64,000 nt of DNA from Solen grandis (GCA_021229015.1 CM037783.1:6767324-6831323), one strand, 5' to 3'; positions 1 to 12,844 are shown, numbered from the stretch's first letter. Numbers and translations are program-made. The notes: generated from the sequence alone by a model not told the origin.

Positions 1-348
1 TGTTGCATAGCAGCTTGGCTGACAATTTAACCTTTATTCTTCATTCCCAGCATAGAGATATATATATATCTCCTACATATATATTTTCTACAAGATATTC
101 ATTTATTTTATTATGGTATCTTCAATTCATATTAATACCCTTACTTACATTTATTCTCTATTACATCTTTTAAATTAATTTTTCAAAAAAAATCCTCTGT
201 ACCGATTTTGTTACTAAAAATAGACTGACACACTGGACCACATGATCAGTAAATCCTTAATTTTTCTACTGTAGTGAAATGATTTTGATATAAAAATATC
301 CTAGAGAAGACTCAGATTGAGTTGAAACATCACCCTAATGAAAAACAG

Positions 349-427
349 TAAACCATATCCTCTTGATTGTTTGTTCAACCTTTCTTTAAACCATATCCTG
401 TCTTGATTGTTTGTTCAACCTTTCTTT
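349..427. repeat. Tandem duplication of ~38-40 bp
   Basis: AAACCATATCC and TCTTGATTGTTTGTTCAACC occur twice in direct succession. Confidence 0.75.
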
Positions 428-534
428 TATACTTTGAGCACATGATATGAAAAACTCAATAATTTTTAATGCAGTCCTGTTTATTATCATTTTTATATTT
501 TGTTTAGATAACTGTTGATTATTTATTTATTAAC

Positions 535-556
535 CTAAATAAATAAATAAATAAAC
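535..556. repeat. (AAAT)n microsatellite
   Basis: About five AAAT units. Confidence 0.85.
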
Positions 557-2144
557 TTATATCAATTCAATATGTTAATGTATTACACAGAACAGTTTGG
601 CAAATATTCTAGACAGTTAAATTGGAAAGAAAAATACACTTTATTCCTAGCATAACTAAACAGCTGATGCACATAAATCATTATTAATTCTGTCTGCTCT
701 CAAAATTGTTCATTCAATGACAACTTATGCCCACTATAATTAGAAAGGGACAGTTTCAAAGAAGTGAATGAAATTAATGCGACAGTGAATACACATTTTG
801 TAATATTAAGAAGCTATATCTGTTAATCTCGGCCTTGAATGCATTTTACAGACACTTTCTTTCTGATAATTTTTTATTAGAAAGAATGTTCACTGAATGA
901 AAAACGATTTCATAAAATTCATTCAAAGAAAAACATAACAAATCTTTTAACAAAAATTAAAAAAAAAGCTATAAAAAATGCAAAGAAAAAGATCAAACAG
1001 AAAATTTCAATCTAAAGTGATCAGGCCCGTTATTGTTAGTGTCAGTTTTAACATGAAAAAACTGAAGTCAGAAATAGATTTCTGGAGTGTCATGAATCTC
1101 AAAGGAATCCTCAGGACAATTTAAAATCCTGAGGGTGTTTGAATGGTCATTAAGTTGGAATATGATCCAACAACATATCAATACTGTAACCATAGAGAAC
1201 ATTAGAATTTTGACATCTTAAGATAGCCTGCAACTCTTCCATTTCATCTGTGAATTCTACTTCCATGCTTGAGCACTCAAAGGGTGCTGCAAAATGCAAA
1301 AAACTGTCCAGCCAAAGTCATACAAGAAGCGAAGAACAGACTCTGGATTTGTTTAGTAGTTGGTGCATTTTTGCATGCATGGCCCTGCAGACATTAGAGA
1401 ACTCAATTTTCCTGGAAGATGAATGTAACATGCATTTCATCTTGGACAATGAATGACAAGACAACATGGAATATTGTTCCATGAGAAGAAATATGAGGGA
1501 GAGAAAAACAACAACCATGTTGCAAATTGCTTCTTGAAGTATCAGAAGCCAGAGCAAGGAACAAAGGCATCAAACTGATGTTTTCAATTGTTAAAACAAC
1601 ATTTTTTTAATCAATATACATGTTTGAGTGTATTAATTTCATGTGGCATGGAACTAGATGACAGAAAATATCCAATATTATGTAGAAAATGAGTCAGCTT
1701 AAGCTTTCAGATTTTATGCCAGTTTTATTTTGCTTTGTCAGTAGTGGACAGATCCATGTTTATTTCATAACTTGGCTTTACATTCCACCAACAGAATGTT
1801 TGTCATTTGATGCATCTTATAAATGCAGATATATAATGGTATCACATTGAAGCATTGACATACCACATCCTGACCAGAATCACCCAGGCATTTTCAGGAC
1901 ATGTGCACTTGAGTAACTATCAGAATGATGTTTTTGATGGGTGATTGATTTATGTGGCTGTAAGGGGCCTGAAATAATTTCTACACCTCAGGTGGACACT
2001 AAATACCTAGGGTGCCACAGTCATTCAAACCAACTCACTTATTAATAAGAAGGCAAAAGGTTATGGAAAACTCACCTGATAGTTAAAATTGGTCAACTTT
2101 AAGAGTCAAACCTTGATGAGTGTGGTTTTGATATCACACTAAAC

Positions 2145-2400
2145 AATATTTTTGTGATCTGGGGCCTTCATCAACACGAAGCAAACATGGTATATCACTT
2201 TTCAGACAGAGGCATGATACCACACTCAGTAATATGACTTAAACACTAGGTTAATCAGTCATATAGACCTACCCTTATATATATGCTGCATGTACAGCAA
2301 GGATGATGTTATTACCATTTTCAGCAACTATGGTATGCCATGGTTGGGATCAAATCCACATCCTCCCAGTTAGGGATGGATGCTCTAACAAGAAGGAAAC
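2145..2400 (-). mobile_element. tRNA-derived SINE (type A)
   Basis: On the minus strand: a tRNA-like head at 2340-2400 with B-box-like GGATTTGATCCCAAC, then a diverged body containing the reverse of GGCATGATACCACACTCAG. Old and degraded. Confidence 0.6.
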
Positions 2401-2583
2401 AGGGACCAGTCTAATCAATGAAAGTATAATATCGAAGGCCGATTCTTTACCGATTCATACTGTATGTATTAAATACTGGTCACTTATCTGATATTTGGAA
2501 TATTTTAATTGTATGAATTTAGCTGAAGTTGCATAAGCCTTGCTTGTCTAATAGCGCAATAAAATGTGTAAATCACTGATATT

Positions 2584-2760
2584 ACTTAAAGCAGCTTGTT
2601 CACAGATGATCAATGACTAAGAATTTGATTTTTAACTATTTGTGTGGATTATTTCTATCCATACTCATCTACAGATGCATGGACACGATATGTAACATTC
2701 CGTGATTGTAAAAGAAATCTGTGGTCTCTCAATCACAGGCAATAGCATTAAGAACCTGTT
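2584..2760. mobile_element. Fragment of the AGCAGCTC TIR element
   Basis: ACTTAAAGCAGCTTGTTCAC followed by about 170 bp collinear with the reverse complement of the right end of the 49716-50255 element (shared landmarks CCGTGATTGT and TCACAGGCAATA). The other end is missing. Confidence 0.6.
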
Positions 2761-4378
2761 ACGAACATAATCAAACCTATATTTAGAATTATAAAACCTT
2801 TAATTTAGGAACTCTATTCTCGTGCCTAATCACATTCACTCTTTACACATGCAATCCCTTCACAGGCTGAACTTATAAATATGCTACCTGAAACTTGGTG
2901 TAGAAGGCACAATGTGGAACATGTCACATGGTACTGCAAGCCCCAGCTTGGGGATACCGTATTTTACATTTAACTGATTTCCCCAAAATGGGTGTTTATG
3001 AAAAAAGCATTTCCCGTGCAATGTGACCTACACTTGCTGAGTTAATTTGTCAGGAAACAACTTTGCCAAAATTAATGATTGAGAGTAGAAAAACCTTTTT
3101 CTGACAATCACTTGTGAGATAGCTGCTTTTATTAAGAATTTAAGTTCCATCATGTTCCTTCTCTTGACTAGTAAAAAGGAAATGAAAGAAAAAACAGTTA
3201 CAATTCTGTATTTACTAAAGTTACTCCAACCTGTTTGACTTCACCACTATTGTAACTAACATTTTAAACAACAAACAATTTTCAAGAGAGATATGGTTAA
3301 GCAGCAGTCAATAGTGTTTAAATAATCAATTCATCAATAGAGCAAGTAAAAAAAACAATAGGAAAGGGGAAAACAATTCTAATGTTATTAATTTTCTTCC
3401 ACAGAGCTTTGTATGTTTTTTCCCCTGATAGACACTGAGATAAAAGTGGCAATGCACTTATCACAGGAATTAATGCAAGTATCATGATCTGCCAATAAAT
3501 GAAATAAGAAAGGGATTACTAGACATCTGAAAAGATACCCCCAAACCAGAGGGCCCATAATTTTCTCTGGCACATCCTAATAGCTACGGAGGTCTGTCAG
3601 CTAGAACAGGATCCATGTGGAAACACTTCAAGCCAGACATTGGTTTTTTTTCCCTCTATTTTTGCTCAGTACGTAATAACAGCAAATTCAGACATAAATA
3701 TATGTACATCAAGTCTGTCTATCCAAAATACACACAATTTTTATACACAAGAAATCCAGTTCAATTTCCTTCGCAATGTTTTTGTTACATCTGGGAAAAC
3801 TTCAGGGTTTCTCTGTATTTTCCATCTGTTGCACCTTGCAAATGACTGCTAGGGATCACAGCGAAAAACTAGATAAAACTAGATGTTAGTTTCTGAAGAA
3901 AACAGATGTCTCTACTCCAAACCAGTTAAACAGGAAAATCTCCTAAATGTGTGACCTTTACATTGATCTAGTACAGTTAATTAATTTTCAATTATCTCAA
4001 TAAGCATATTAAATCACAACATGGAGCTGTAACCCCTCCTCAACCTCTCAAAGTGACTCAACACAGTTGAACCATGTGCTGTGCACATTTATTCATTTTT
4101 TTCTTCAGATTATGTGCAAATCTATTATCAAACTAGACCAGTGGTTGGGAAATATTTCAAGCTTACATGTCATTAACAGACAGAATCATGCCTGACTTGA
4201 TCAAAAATTTCATATACATATAAACTGGAGGAGGAGGAGGAGCAGGAGGATGTTGACAAGAAGAAGAAGTTAAATTATTAAGAGGGCAGTGTCCATTGTT
4301 CTAAAAACAAAGAAATAATTCTCAAGCTCAAACAATTCAATAAGACTTAAGAATAACTGAGTTTGAATGATACTGATA

Positions 4379-4620
4379 TTAACCCTTTCCCTCATAGAGG
4401 AAACCATGAAAAGACCTATGCGAACAGCATAAAACCAGATCAGCCTGCGAGTAACTCGCAGGCTGATCAGGTTTTATGCTGTTCGCTGCTCCTCAGTGGT
4501 CTGGAAATGAGGATTTTGTAATTAAATTTGGTAAGGTTTAACTGTGGTTTTCTGCAGATCAGGCTTTATGTGGTACCTATTGAGTGCGTCAAAAAGAGTC
4601 TATATGAGGGAAAGGGTTAA
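4379..4620 (+). mobile_element. TTAA-flanked MITE (piggyBac-like), copy 1
   Basis: A 242-bp element bounded by TTAA on both sides. Its terminal inverted repeats are CCCTTTCCCTCATA and TATGAGGGAAAGGG. TTAA target duplication with CCC-starting ends is the hallmark of piggyBac-type elements. The core at 4420-4486 is a near-perfect hairpin (arms of about 33 nt, starting GCGAACAGCATAAAACC). There is no coding capacity, so it would have to be mobilised in trans. Confidence 0.9.
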
Positions 4621-7470
4621 TGTAATGAAGCATTTTCAAGACCACAGGGTCAGTGGCACAGTAGGAATTGTGTATTCAAGAGGAGGATGCTGAGTTGGTC
4701 ATGGCTTGTAAGACTGTCTCTACACTACCATTCACTGACACCTTGGGACCTGGCCTGTTTCACACATCTTATCAAAATAGATTTTTTGTGACTTAAACTC
4801 CTTTTGAAAACAATAATTTCCATATCAAGCAATCAATGGAATAAAATAAGATATTTTGTAAATATATTCTTACAGAAGATGGTTCTAATATTCAGTAAAA
4901 TTGTAGTCATACAGAATTTTAGGTTTTTTGATCATATTTAAGATACTTCATGAAGTGCAGCCAGCTCTCATTGCCTCTCTCATCCCTGGCAACCAATACA
5001 TGATGAATGCTCCAGTCATCTTTAAATGTCCCATGGTAAAAGATTCTAGACAGAAGACCTCACTCTCAACTGCTCAAATGGAGCCACAAATATTGGCAAT
5101 TCTAATATTTGATTGCTTTTAAAGCTCTTAAGATTATGCATACAAAATGGTGTGCTGGTGAGACAGACTGGAATCTATCTCTCTCAAATCAATCCAGACA
5201 TTACATTGCTCTCATAGGACTCTTGTTTCCATCAGCCTACCTAGATAGAACTAGGACTTAAAATGTAAGTACATGAGTATGAAAATATACCATGTGTACC
5301 ATGCAACTCCATTATAACACTGTGTGTCCAAGTCTATATAACACACTATATTGTATAACACACTATATTGTAGCACACTGTAACTACATGTACAAGACAA
5401 TTATAACCTTAAGTCAATAAATAAAACTTTGATCCCAGGTCACAATCACCTATGTGGTATGTGAAAGGTTATTTTGGTCATCCTCTTTGGACACACATTT
5501 TCTCTGGGTATATCGGTTTCCTCCTATACCAAAGACCAAACGAATGCCACCAGCAGTGTCAACAAGAAGATTTTCAAAAGCAGTGTCGCTTTCTGTTAAA
5601 TTGTTGTAAAATAGATAAAGTTTGAATAAAGATTTGTGGTTCATCACACTGAATATTTGTATGTGTGTTATAATGATGTGCATTATAATGGAGCTGTACT
5701 GATCAATACAGTATGTACGATACTCTAGCTATCACTCTAAGTGATGATTCCCACCCATCTACCAAACACACTTTGTCCCATTATATATCACAAACTTCCA
5801 TGTTACTATCATTTACAATTATCATTTTTTGGTAACAATGACCTTGACCAATCTAACTCAAGTAAATCCCCAAAGTTTTCTTACCTCACCTTACGTTTTC
5901 AATTCATCACTGAATTTTTTATCATTAAAAGCTTTTAGAATTTTAATCTGACAGCTTAATTACAAAGTAAGATCACCTTTTATCACCATTAACCTTCCTT
6001 CTATGATGTGATTTAATTCAACCATCAGGATTACGCCAATGTAATGATTTCCTATGTGTCTAGACACTGTATAAATAAATGAATACCTCGATTATTGACC
6101 AGACTGGTAAATGTAAGAAACAAACATAAAAATCCCATTTACATAATTAGCCAGCTCACTCAGATCTCAATGACGACTGACCAAAAACTAAATACCTTAA
6201 TTATGTTACCTAAAGACTGCAACTTTATACAAATATTTAGAAAAGATGCAAGAATGCTCAAGGGCTTGGATGTAAATACCTTAATGAGAAAATGACCAGC
6301 TCCAAGCGAACAGCTTTCTTAGATTTTTAACTCAAGTTGTTGTTAAATAGAGGTTTAATAAGTTTTCTGGAATTTAAAACCCAAGGCTTAGCTGGTTAAT
6401 ACAGGTGACTGCTAAAACAGGTTTTAATTATATGCACCATATGGAACATAAAGGGCAGTTTCATAAGAACATACTTCATTAAATATGACATAGTTCAATT
6501 TATTCTTTTTGTGATTTGCTGAACTGGCATTAAATGTATCTTTAAATGTGTGACAATGTGGTCCAATAAATTGCAGTATCTAAGCCTTGATTCTGAAAAT
6601 AGCACTAAAATGGAGCTTCATTGTTTACTCTTCTATCATTATTTATAGGTTATTTATAATAAAAAATATATCCCAACAAAATACCGGTGAAAATAAATGT
6701 TACGCAGAATCCTCTACCTGAGTTTATACATCAAATGAGGACAAGGTGATGATATCTGGCTAGATATTTCACAATCACTGTTCAATTATCTTTACTGTCA
6801 CGTCCTACACACGTTCTAAGATTAACCAATCAGTTCCTCTTGTTGACTTTTGCTTTTTTGCCCCTGAGTATCTGCACTCATATTTACACTTCTTCAGTGG
6901 TTATGACGTCAATGGAGAACATAAAAGCTATCAACATCATCAGCACTGACAATAATAAGTGTTTGTTACTGGAACTTTATGACTGGAATATGAGATAATG
7001 ACTGCTCCCCCACAGGCTTCCTTAACGGTGAGATTCCACACAAGAGAGCATGAAAAATGACATCTAATTTTCTGCTTATTCATAATCCGTTGTAGATAGA
7101 CTTAAGTTGTGTTAATCAGATAACAGTTATTATTCAAGCATGCTATACGCTGATAAACATGTTAGAGCTTAAATTCAAAGCAATGAATATTACAATATAG
7201 CAAGAGAACACACATACAATATTACCTGTTCATTTATGAAAGGAATTTTTACAAGGAAATTCTTGGTGGTCTTACTGACATTCAGCATTTATTCATAGTC
7301 TCATTAAAAATATAAATCATAGGGAACAGGATAAGTTAATAAAACTTATATGCCTTCCCTTCTACCTCATATGCTATTAATTCTTTTTCACTGCTCTTCG
7401 ATTTGCCTAAGTAAAGTTCAATAGAACCAGCCCAAGGATCCCAAATTTCATGTTTGGTTGGGTCTTTTAC

Positions 7471-7618
7471 CTGGGTCCTTGTTGTCAACACTGGACAGGA
7501 TGGTCTGTAGGAAGGTCTGTGAGTAGTTTTGTATGGGCACCAGGTCCTTGCGCAGGATCTGGACAAAGGCTGACGAGGCCGCCAGTTGCATCTCAGCCTG
7601 GGCCACATGTAGCACCTC
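7471..7618 (-). CDS. PPP4R4: PPP4R4-like exon, next exon downstream
   Basis: Internal coding exon of 148 nt. The acceptor (TTTGCTAG) lies just right of 7618 and the donor (GTAAAAGACC) just left of 7471. It opens in phase 0 and gives 49 codons plus one base, so the next intron is phase 1. The peptide starts EVLHVAQAEMQLAAS, has QTFLQTILSS in the middle and ends near DNKDP. Joined to the 11610-11712 exon it reads VVPKVR-EVLHVAQ with no gap, matching the continuous KVREALHVA stretch remembered from vertebrate PPP4R4. The helical, Leu-rich pattern fits one to two HEAT repeats. GC is about 55% against AT-rich introns. The next exon, which in the family encodes a WLETLL-type helix, is not present in 1-7470 and must lie left of the window. 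A SINE sits about 125 bp upstream of the acceptor. Confidence 0.87.
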
Positions 7619-7744
7619 CTAGCAAATACACAAGTGAACAAACACATGAATAAACAATAGGAATATCTTGAATATATATATATAATACAGGGTAGTGGAC
7701 ACTCTCATTGATGATTGTTTCCATTTGTCTGTTTGCATGGGTTT

Positions 7745-8003
7745 AACATCCCATGATCAGAATTTCAGTCATTTTGGGATTGTGTCTACATTAGACAGAG
7801 GATGTAGTGCTGCCTCACTGTGGTATCACCCTGTAGACAGTTGGCATGGTACCATACCCATTCATTGACATCGGGCCATCCAGTCCCTGTCTTAACCAAG
7901 ACAAGCAGCAGAGCCACCACAACCATTAAGGGCTTTGATAAATGGAAGCAACAACCTCCAAAGTTTGAAGCAGACACTCTTACCACTCAGCCACAATGCC
8001 TCT
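7745..8003 (-). mobile_element. tRNA-derived SINE (type A)
   Basis: On the minus strand: head TGGCTGAGTGGTAAGAGTG (A box), a worn B-box region, then body sequence shared with 56523-56812. It lies in the PPP4R4 intron, close to an acceptor. Confidence 0.72.
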
Positions 8004-8612
8004 TAACCCTGCTTTCAACAAGGGCTTTTATTTCAATAAACTTATCTGGTTTAATTTGTTCTTATCAACCATAATTTCTAATTTATTTTCAAATTTTATG
8101 GAATAATAATTTATAGCCCATTATCTAAAGCAGTGAGATACAGTATATGCCTGGTAAGATTCACAACTTAAGATGGAGGGGGAATCCTGAGTATACAGCC
8201 AATAATTCAGAACTGTTTGAGAGCTCTAAGGAGGTTTGGGCAATCAATAACTCTCACTGATGACAAGATTATTTACAGTAATTATTCTTTTGGCAAAATA
8301 TCAGAATAACAAAAGATATTGTTGCTGCATACAAAATCAAAAGCAAGAGCAAGCTTGCGGACGCCAGCGGTCCATGGATTTTCTTTCTGATTGGACATGA
8401 CCTCTTTTATTATCAATGATGAGGTCATCATGAAGGCTAAAGTCAACAAAATTACAGCAATATAAAGTATTGATCTGACATACTGGTAATGAGTGTTAAG
8501 TAAAATTTAAAAAAAAAGAAAAAAGAGTACCATTTTTCCACAATTAAACAACTGCAATGTTTGGAATTAACATTCTTCTCGAAAACAAAAAGCAACAACA
8601 CACACACAAAAC

Positions 8613-8917
8613 TAGAAATGTGTCCATAGGACACAGATGCCCCGGCAACCGCTTTTTTTGTTGAATGATAGCATTTCTAGAACCTTCGACCAGTCTGACA
8701 AGGATTTCATACTAATGTCCAGTGACCTTGACCTTTGACCTAGTGACCTCAAAATCAATAGGGTTCAGCTACTGGTCATGGCCAAGTTTCACAAACTCAG
8801 GCTTGTGGTTCTCCAGTTAATGATCGGTTCTCCAGTTAATGATCGGACAAGTTTTGGTCATATGTACAGACAGCAGCAATGCTATATGCCGACCACTTCA
8901 AGTGGGGGCATAAAAAC
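8613..8917 (+). mobile_element. Non-autonomous element with hairpin ends (GTGTCCATAGGACAC family)
   Basis: Left end hairpin TGTGTCCATAGGACACA, followed by GATGCCCC. Right end hairpin CCACTTCAAGTGG, followed by GGGCATAA, complementary in part to the left TGCCCC. The interior includes CCTTGACCTTTGACC motifs and a 21-bp direct duplication near 8807-8848 (GGTTCTCCAGTTAATGATCG). No ORF of note. Confidence 0.6.
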
Positions 8918-9335
8918 AACAGGGAGTTGCAACCTTCCTATAATTTCGAAACTACTTTGCGATATAACTGTAATATTTAGAAGGTATGTAAAAATATTGA
9001 ATTTTACTCTGTGAAGAAGAAAGCCTATTTTTTTTAATAATTTAATAAATATGCGAATAACTTTTTGCATATTTGATTCTTTTTTACTTTACAATCTGCC
9101 AAAATTTTCATACCCAAATATTTATTCATAAAAGGTTTTAAGTCATCAGAGTTTTAGAACGAATCCACCTTATTACCATATCTTTACCATGACCGTCGGA
9201 AAAATCAATCTTCATCAGTTTTTTTTTCTTTCTGTTAGTGGCTTTGGCTAGATCAACAGTTTTTGTATTCCGTGTAAGTTACATTGAATCAATGTATAAG
9301 CTGAACTAAACAGCTGGTCTTAAAGAAAAACAGGG

Positions 9336-9805
9336 TTAAACCCTTTACCTCATGAATATTCATGCACAAATTTATGACTTATGTATATCAATTAACTGAA
9401 CTTAAAATGGTATATGAAATCATGAATCTTTCTTGGCAAAAAGACTGTGTAGAAACTAAGCTACAATATTGTACAAGCAAATAGGGAGGATCAACAGCTC
9501 CTATATAATGTGGGTCTGCTTTTTTTGCCAATACTTTAACCCTTTCCCTCATATAGACTCATTTTGACGTACTCAATAGGTACCACATAAAGCCTGATCT
9601 GCAGAAAACCACAGTTAAACCTTACCCAATTTAATTACAAAATCCTCATTTCCAGACCACTGAGGAGCAGCGAACAGCATAAAACCTGATCAGCCTGCGA
9701 GTTACTCGCAGGCTGATCTGGTTTTATGCTGTTCGCATAGGTCTTTTCATGGTTTCCTCTATGAGGGAAAGGGTTAAAATGTGTCTATATGAAGTAAAGG
9801 GTTAA
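9336..9805. mobile_element. Older TTAA element hosting copy 2
   Basis: TTAA followed by ACCCTTTACCTCATG at the left, and TATATGAAGTAAAGGGTTAA at the right. These are diverged versions of the TIRs of the inserted 242-bp MITE. Without the insert it is about 225 bp. The insertion site is a TTAA near its right end. Confidence 0.65.
9536..9777 (-). mobile_element. TTAA-flanked MITE, copy 2 (inverted)
   Basis: Same 242-bp element as at 4379-4620 but in the opposite orientation, with TTAA at both ends, identical TIRs and the same central hairpin. It is inserted inside an older, related TTAA element (9336-9805). Confidence 0.9.
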
Positions 9806-11609
9806 GTGAAATTTTTAACTTCCTTGGATGCTTCACTAAATTTGAACAAATTTAATCTAGGTCGTAAAAATGTTGTTCTACATAGTGTCTACTAATATGT
9901 TATTTGCACAATGAAACAAGGGACCAATTTCATGACGGATCACTTTTTTGTGAAAAAAATATATTACAAGAATAATACTATTTTACATCAGTCTGTGAAT
10001 TTAGGCATATACCAGTAAATATTTGTTTTAATACAAAACTAAGCCTAAATGAACTGTATAAGGGAAGTACAATCCAGTCAACCAAAAGACTAGAGATAGG
10101 AAATATCTATGAAGGTGATTAAATCATAGTTCACACCTTCTATACAGTTAACATTGTTAGATTTCTATTTTTTATATAATTGATCTGTGACCTTGAGCTC
10201 GACCTCATCATTATCAAACCTGATCCACCTTTTGTGATGGTTCTTCTATATATGGCTCCTGGTAGGAGGATAACAAAATATATTATCCTTCCAACTTGGC
10301 AGGTATAATAACTATAGCTTCTGACTGAAGCCATAATTGAATGTAACTTATTCTGAAATCACATTTCTTATCATTTATGGTCCCAAGAAGTACATGCACA
10401 GACACCTAAATATTTGTATAAAAAAGTGTGTTGTCTAAATATCAGTTTGTTTATACCTCAGCATATGTGCTTAACAATTTTTTCAAAATATGAAGACACA
10501 AAAGGCAATAATACACCAGCGTTTGTTGTGGATTATTGGGTATTGGTCCCTTCTGTATGTTTTAATTCAGCTTTCCATTTTATCCGATTTCAGTCTATCA
10601 ATTATACCATTAGTAAATGTGAGTCCCTTACTTTCAACAATGACAGCAGGAGTATTCTTTTCTTCACTATGTTTGCTCTTTATTCATATGAAATCAGTAT
10701 GCAAGCAACGTTCAAATATTGATCTAACAAATTAACATTTGCCTACCTATACAAACTGGACACCTTTCATTTCCATGTCAGATCTTCACTTACTGCTCTT
10801 AAGGGTTCTATAGCAGGTTAAATATGCCAAACAAGAGGTGAACAAAGCCAGGAAAAAATCAATTAAAGACTAAATAGCAGCAACGGATATGGAATAAATA
10901 TTTGTTAAAGTATGAGTATAAAATCCTGATTATTTTCAATGAATATTTTCCTTACTGGTGATGTGCCCAACATTTTTTCTTTTTTATGGCCAGTAGAGAG
11001 CATACTGTCAATTTCAGTCCTGCAAAAGATTTAGGTTTTGACAATTACATTATGCACTTATCCAATTTTTTGTAGCAACCAAGTGATTGACACATAATTG
11101 TGCTGACAAGCCTGTTTATATCTCCATTATCTTGAATGGTCAATCACACAGTGGCATTTCTCTGTTCTCAAGTTTCCTTTTCACTCTCAAGTTACTGTGA
11201 ACAATAACTAGGTGGAAGGTTCAATCGACAAACAAAAGTCAGTGAATAAAGACGTATGACTGCTCTGCCCAAGGTCACAATTATTCAGCAGAAATGTTCA
11301 TGGTTTAAGTATTAACACTCCAAATTTGCGGCCTAATATAAGTTTCGGTTTCAATAGTTAGATATTCAAATTACTTAACTAACTTATGGTCTGCATGTGA
11401 AGATGCAGTGATTTTAATAACTGATCTTCGTACTTAACTGTTATCTATTGGAAAAAAGAGATTCATTAACAAGTATGAACATACCATTTGTAATTACCCA
11501 TTTTACAGTTATTTTTAGAGGGATGATCAATATTGTTCTTTTTAAAAGCTGAGATTGTTCTTAATGACTTATTTACTGTCAATTATACATCAGGGATAAC
11601 TTCACTTAC

Positions 11610-11712
11610 CCGCACTTTCGGGACGACCCTTCGCATACAGTCAGCATGGCTGTCTCTCAGTAGATCGGGCAGATTATGTATAACACTAATTCGCTGGACC
11701 TCCTGTCCTGAA
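11610..11712 (-). CDS. PPP4R4: PPP4R4-like exon (N-terminal HEAT region), upstream of the two exons seen
   Basis: Internal coding exon of 103 nt. It is preceded on the minus strand by a pyrimidine-rich acceptor (ACTTTCAG) and followed by a strong donor (GTAAGTGAA). One base completes a split codon, then 34 codons are open, starting SGQEVQRIS and ending RRVVPKVR. It closes in phase 0. From memory, vertebrate PPP4R4 reads AGQDVQ, NLP and RRVLPKVREALHVA in the same order, so the match is strong. The family is a HEAT-repeat regulatory subunit that binds the PP4 catalytic subunit, mainly cytosolic. GC content is much higher than in the flanks. The phase-2 upstream junction needs a previous exon, expected to end near the family's AVYLL motif, which I did not find to the right. 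Inference: a genuine internal exon, not a retrocopy, because it has clean splice sites. Confidence 0.85.
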
Positions 11713-11980
11713 CTGAAAGTAGAAATATAGTGGTGATCAGTTACGAGCCTCTTCAAGTATATTGTTAAAAATCTTTAACAATTATTTCAAATTCAAATAT
11801 TTATCTTTCTCTATGACACTTGAGATTCTACATGGACAAAACTCTGGTCCATAAATACATTATGATTAGGTTTAATTTTTTATTGATTACTTACTTTTAA
11901 ATATTTTTAAATGTTTCAAGCTTAGGTATGTTCCAAATTGTAGGATAACATTTTTTAAAAAAAAAATCATCCTACTGCAT

Positions 11981-12117
11981 AACAAGAGTGTTCTCTGCAA
12001 CATGTGTGTCACTTGCTGAAGTGTGACGGAAAAAGTGTGACAAACAGACAGACAAGATGGACAGACGACGGAAAAGTGATCCCCATATGTCATCTCTGCT
12101 TACAGCAGGTGACACAA
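11981..12117 (+). mobile_element. Short hairpin-ended element (AACAAGAGTGTTCTC family), copy 1
   Basis: A 137-bp element starting AACAAGAGTGTTCTC. It carries TGTGTGTCACTTGCTG near the left, an ACAGAC-rich middle, and a right-end hairpin formed by GTCATCTCTGC and GCAGGTGAC. Nearly the same sequence recurs at 16911-17050. Confidence 0.6.
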
Positions 12118-12844
12118 AAACTGCATGGATTTCAGTACAGTTCTCAATAAAATGAACAATCTTGAACAGATCCAATTTTCTTTTCACTGATAAACACAGT
12201 AAGTAGTTGATACTTTTTCCCCATCAAAATTGCCTTTAACAGATGGGTGTTTTGGAGAACTAAATATTTAAACTTGATATATATGGATCTGTTATCAGAG
12301 GTCCCAAGAATTTTTACTGTCATTAGCAAAAATTTGTACATTAAAAACACACTAGTTTATGGACAGCTACTGTGTTCTAGTTTAATAGGCCACTATAGAA
12401 GTTGTAAATTTGTATGAAGCTTTATACAAATACCACAATATATCTTCTTCTGTTTGTTTTTTATTTCTGTATTGGTTAATGTACAATCAATATCACACCC
12501 TATAACACCTATCAAAAGAATGCAAAATTTTCTGAGAATGTTATTCAAGATGCTTGCTAATTACATCCATTTATCACGTTTTTCTTCCACTATTACACTT
12601 GCCATTTTAGAGATGAAAAAATGGCCATCCACAACATACAATGGAGTACATTCATGAACAGAACACCGACATTAAGAATTAGTGCTGATAATGAAGCAGA
12701 ATGCTGTAAACACCTGTGTGTGTTTAAATTCCCAAAACATTTTTAAAGTCATTTGGGGGCTTTTTCTACATATTAAACAGACATGTCAATATGAGACAGA
12801 ATGATGTAGAAATGCGTTACTGCTATTTCACAATAAGTAAATAC

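Larger units (their letters stand above)
1..7470. other. Left flank, intron of the PPP4R4-like gene
   Basis: Must be intronic for the minus-strand gene, because the exon at 7471 ends in phase 1 and no following exon is seen here. Apart from the SINE at 2145, the TIR fragment at 2584 and the MITE at 4379, it is AT-rich sequence with small simple repeats (a GGA-rich tract at about 4228-4250 and a short ~21-bp tandem repeat near 5330-5380). Nothing else is recognisable in 1-2144, 2761-4378 or 4621-7470. Confidence 0.55.
7619..11609 (-). other. Phase-0 intron of the PPP4R4-like gene
   Basis: About 4 kb between the two recognised exons, bounded by GTAAGTGAA and TTTGCTAG on the minus strand. It holds a SINE (7745-8003), a palindrome-ended element (8613-8917) and a nested TTAA MITE pair (9336-9805). 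The remainder, including 9806-11609, is AT-rich with no other exon or repeat that I recognise. Confidence 0.75.

Noticed and set aside
4940..5062. Protein-like minus-strand reading with a possible acceptor (TTCTGTCTAG)
   Set aside because: The plus strand and another minus frame are also open and look equally protein-like; there is no good donor and no family match. It does not fit PPP4R4.
7336..7647. Minus-strand 103-codon frame over the PPP4R4 exon
   Set aside because: Wrong frame. The exon reads in a different frame, with splice sites on both sides and a clear protein match.
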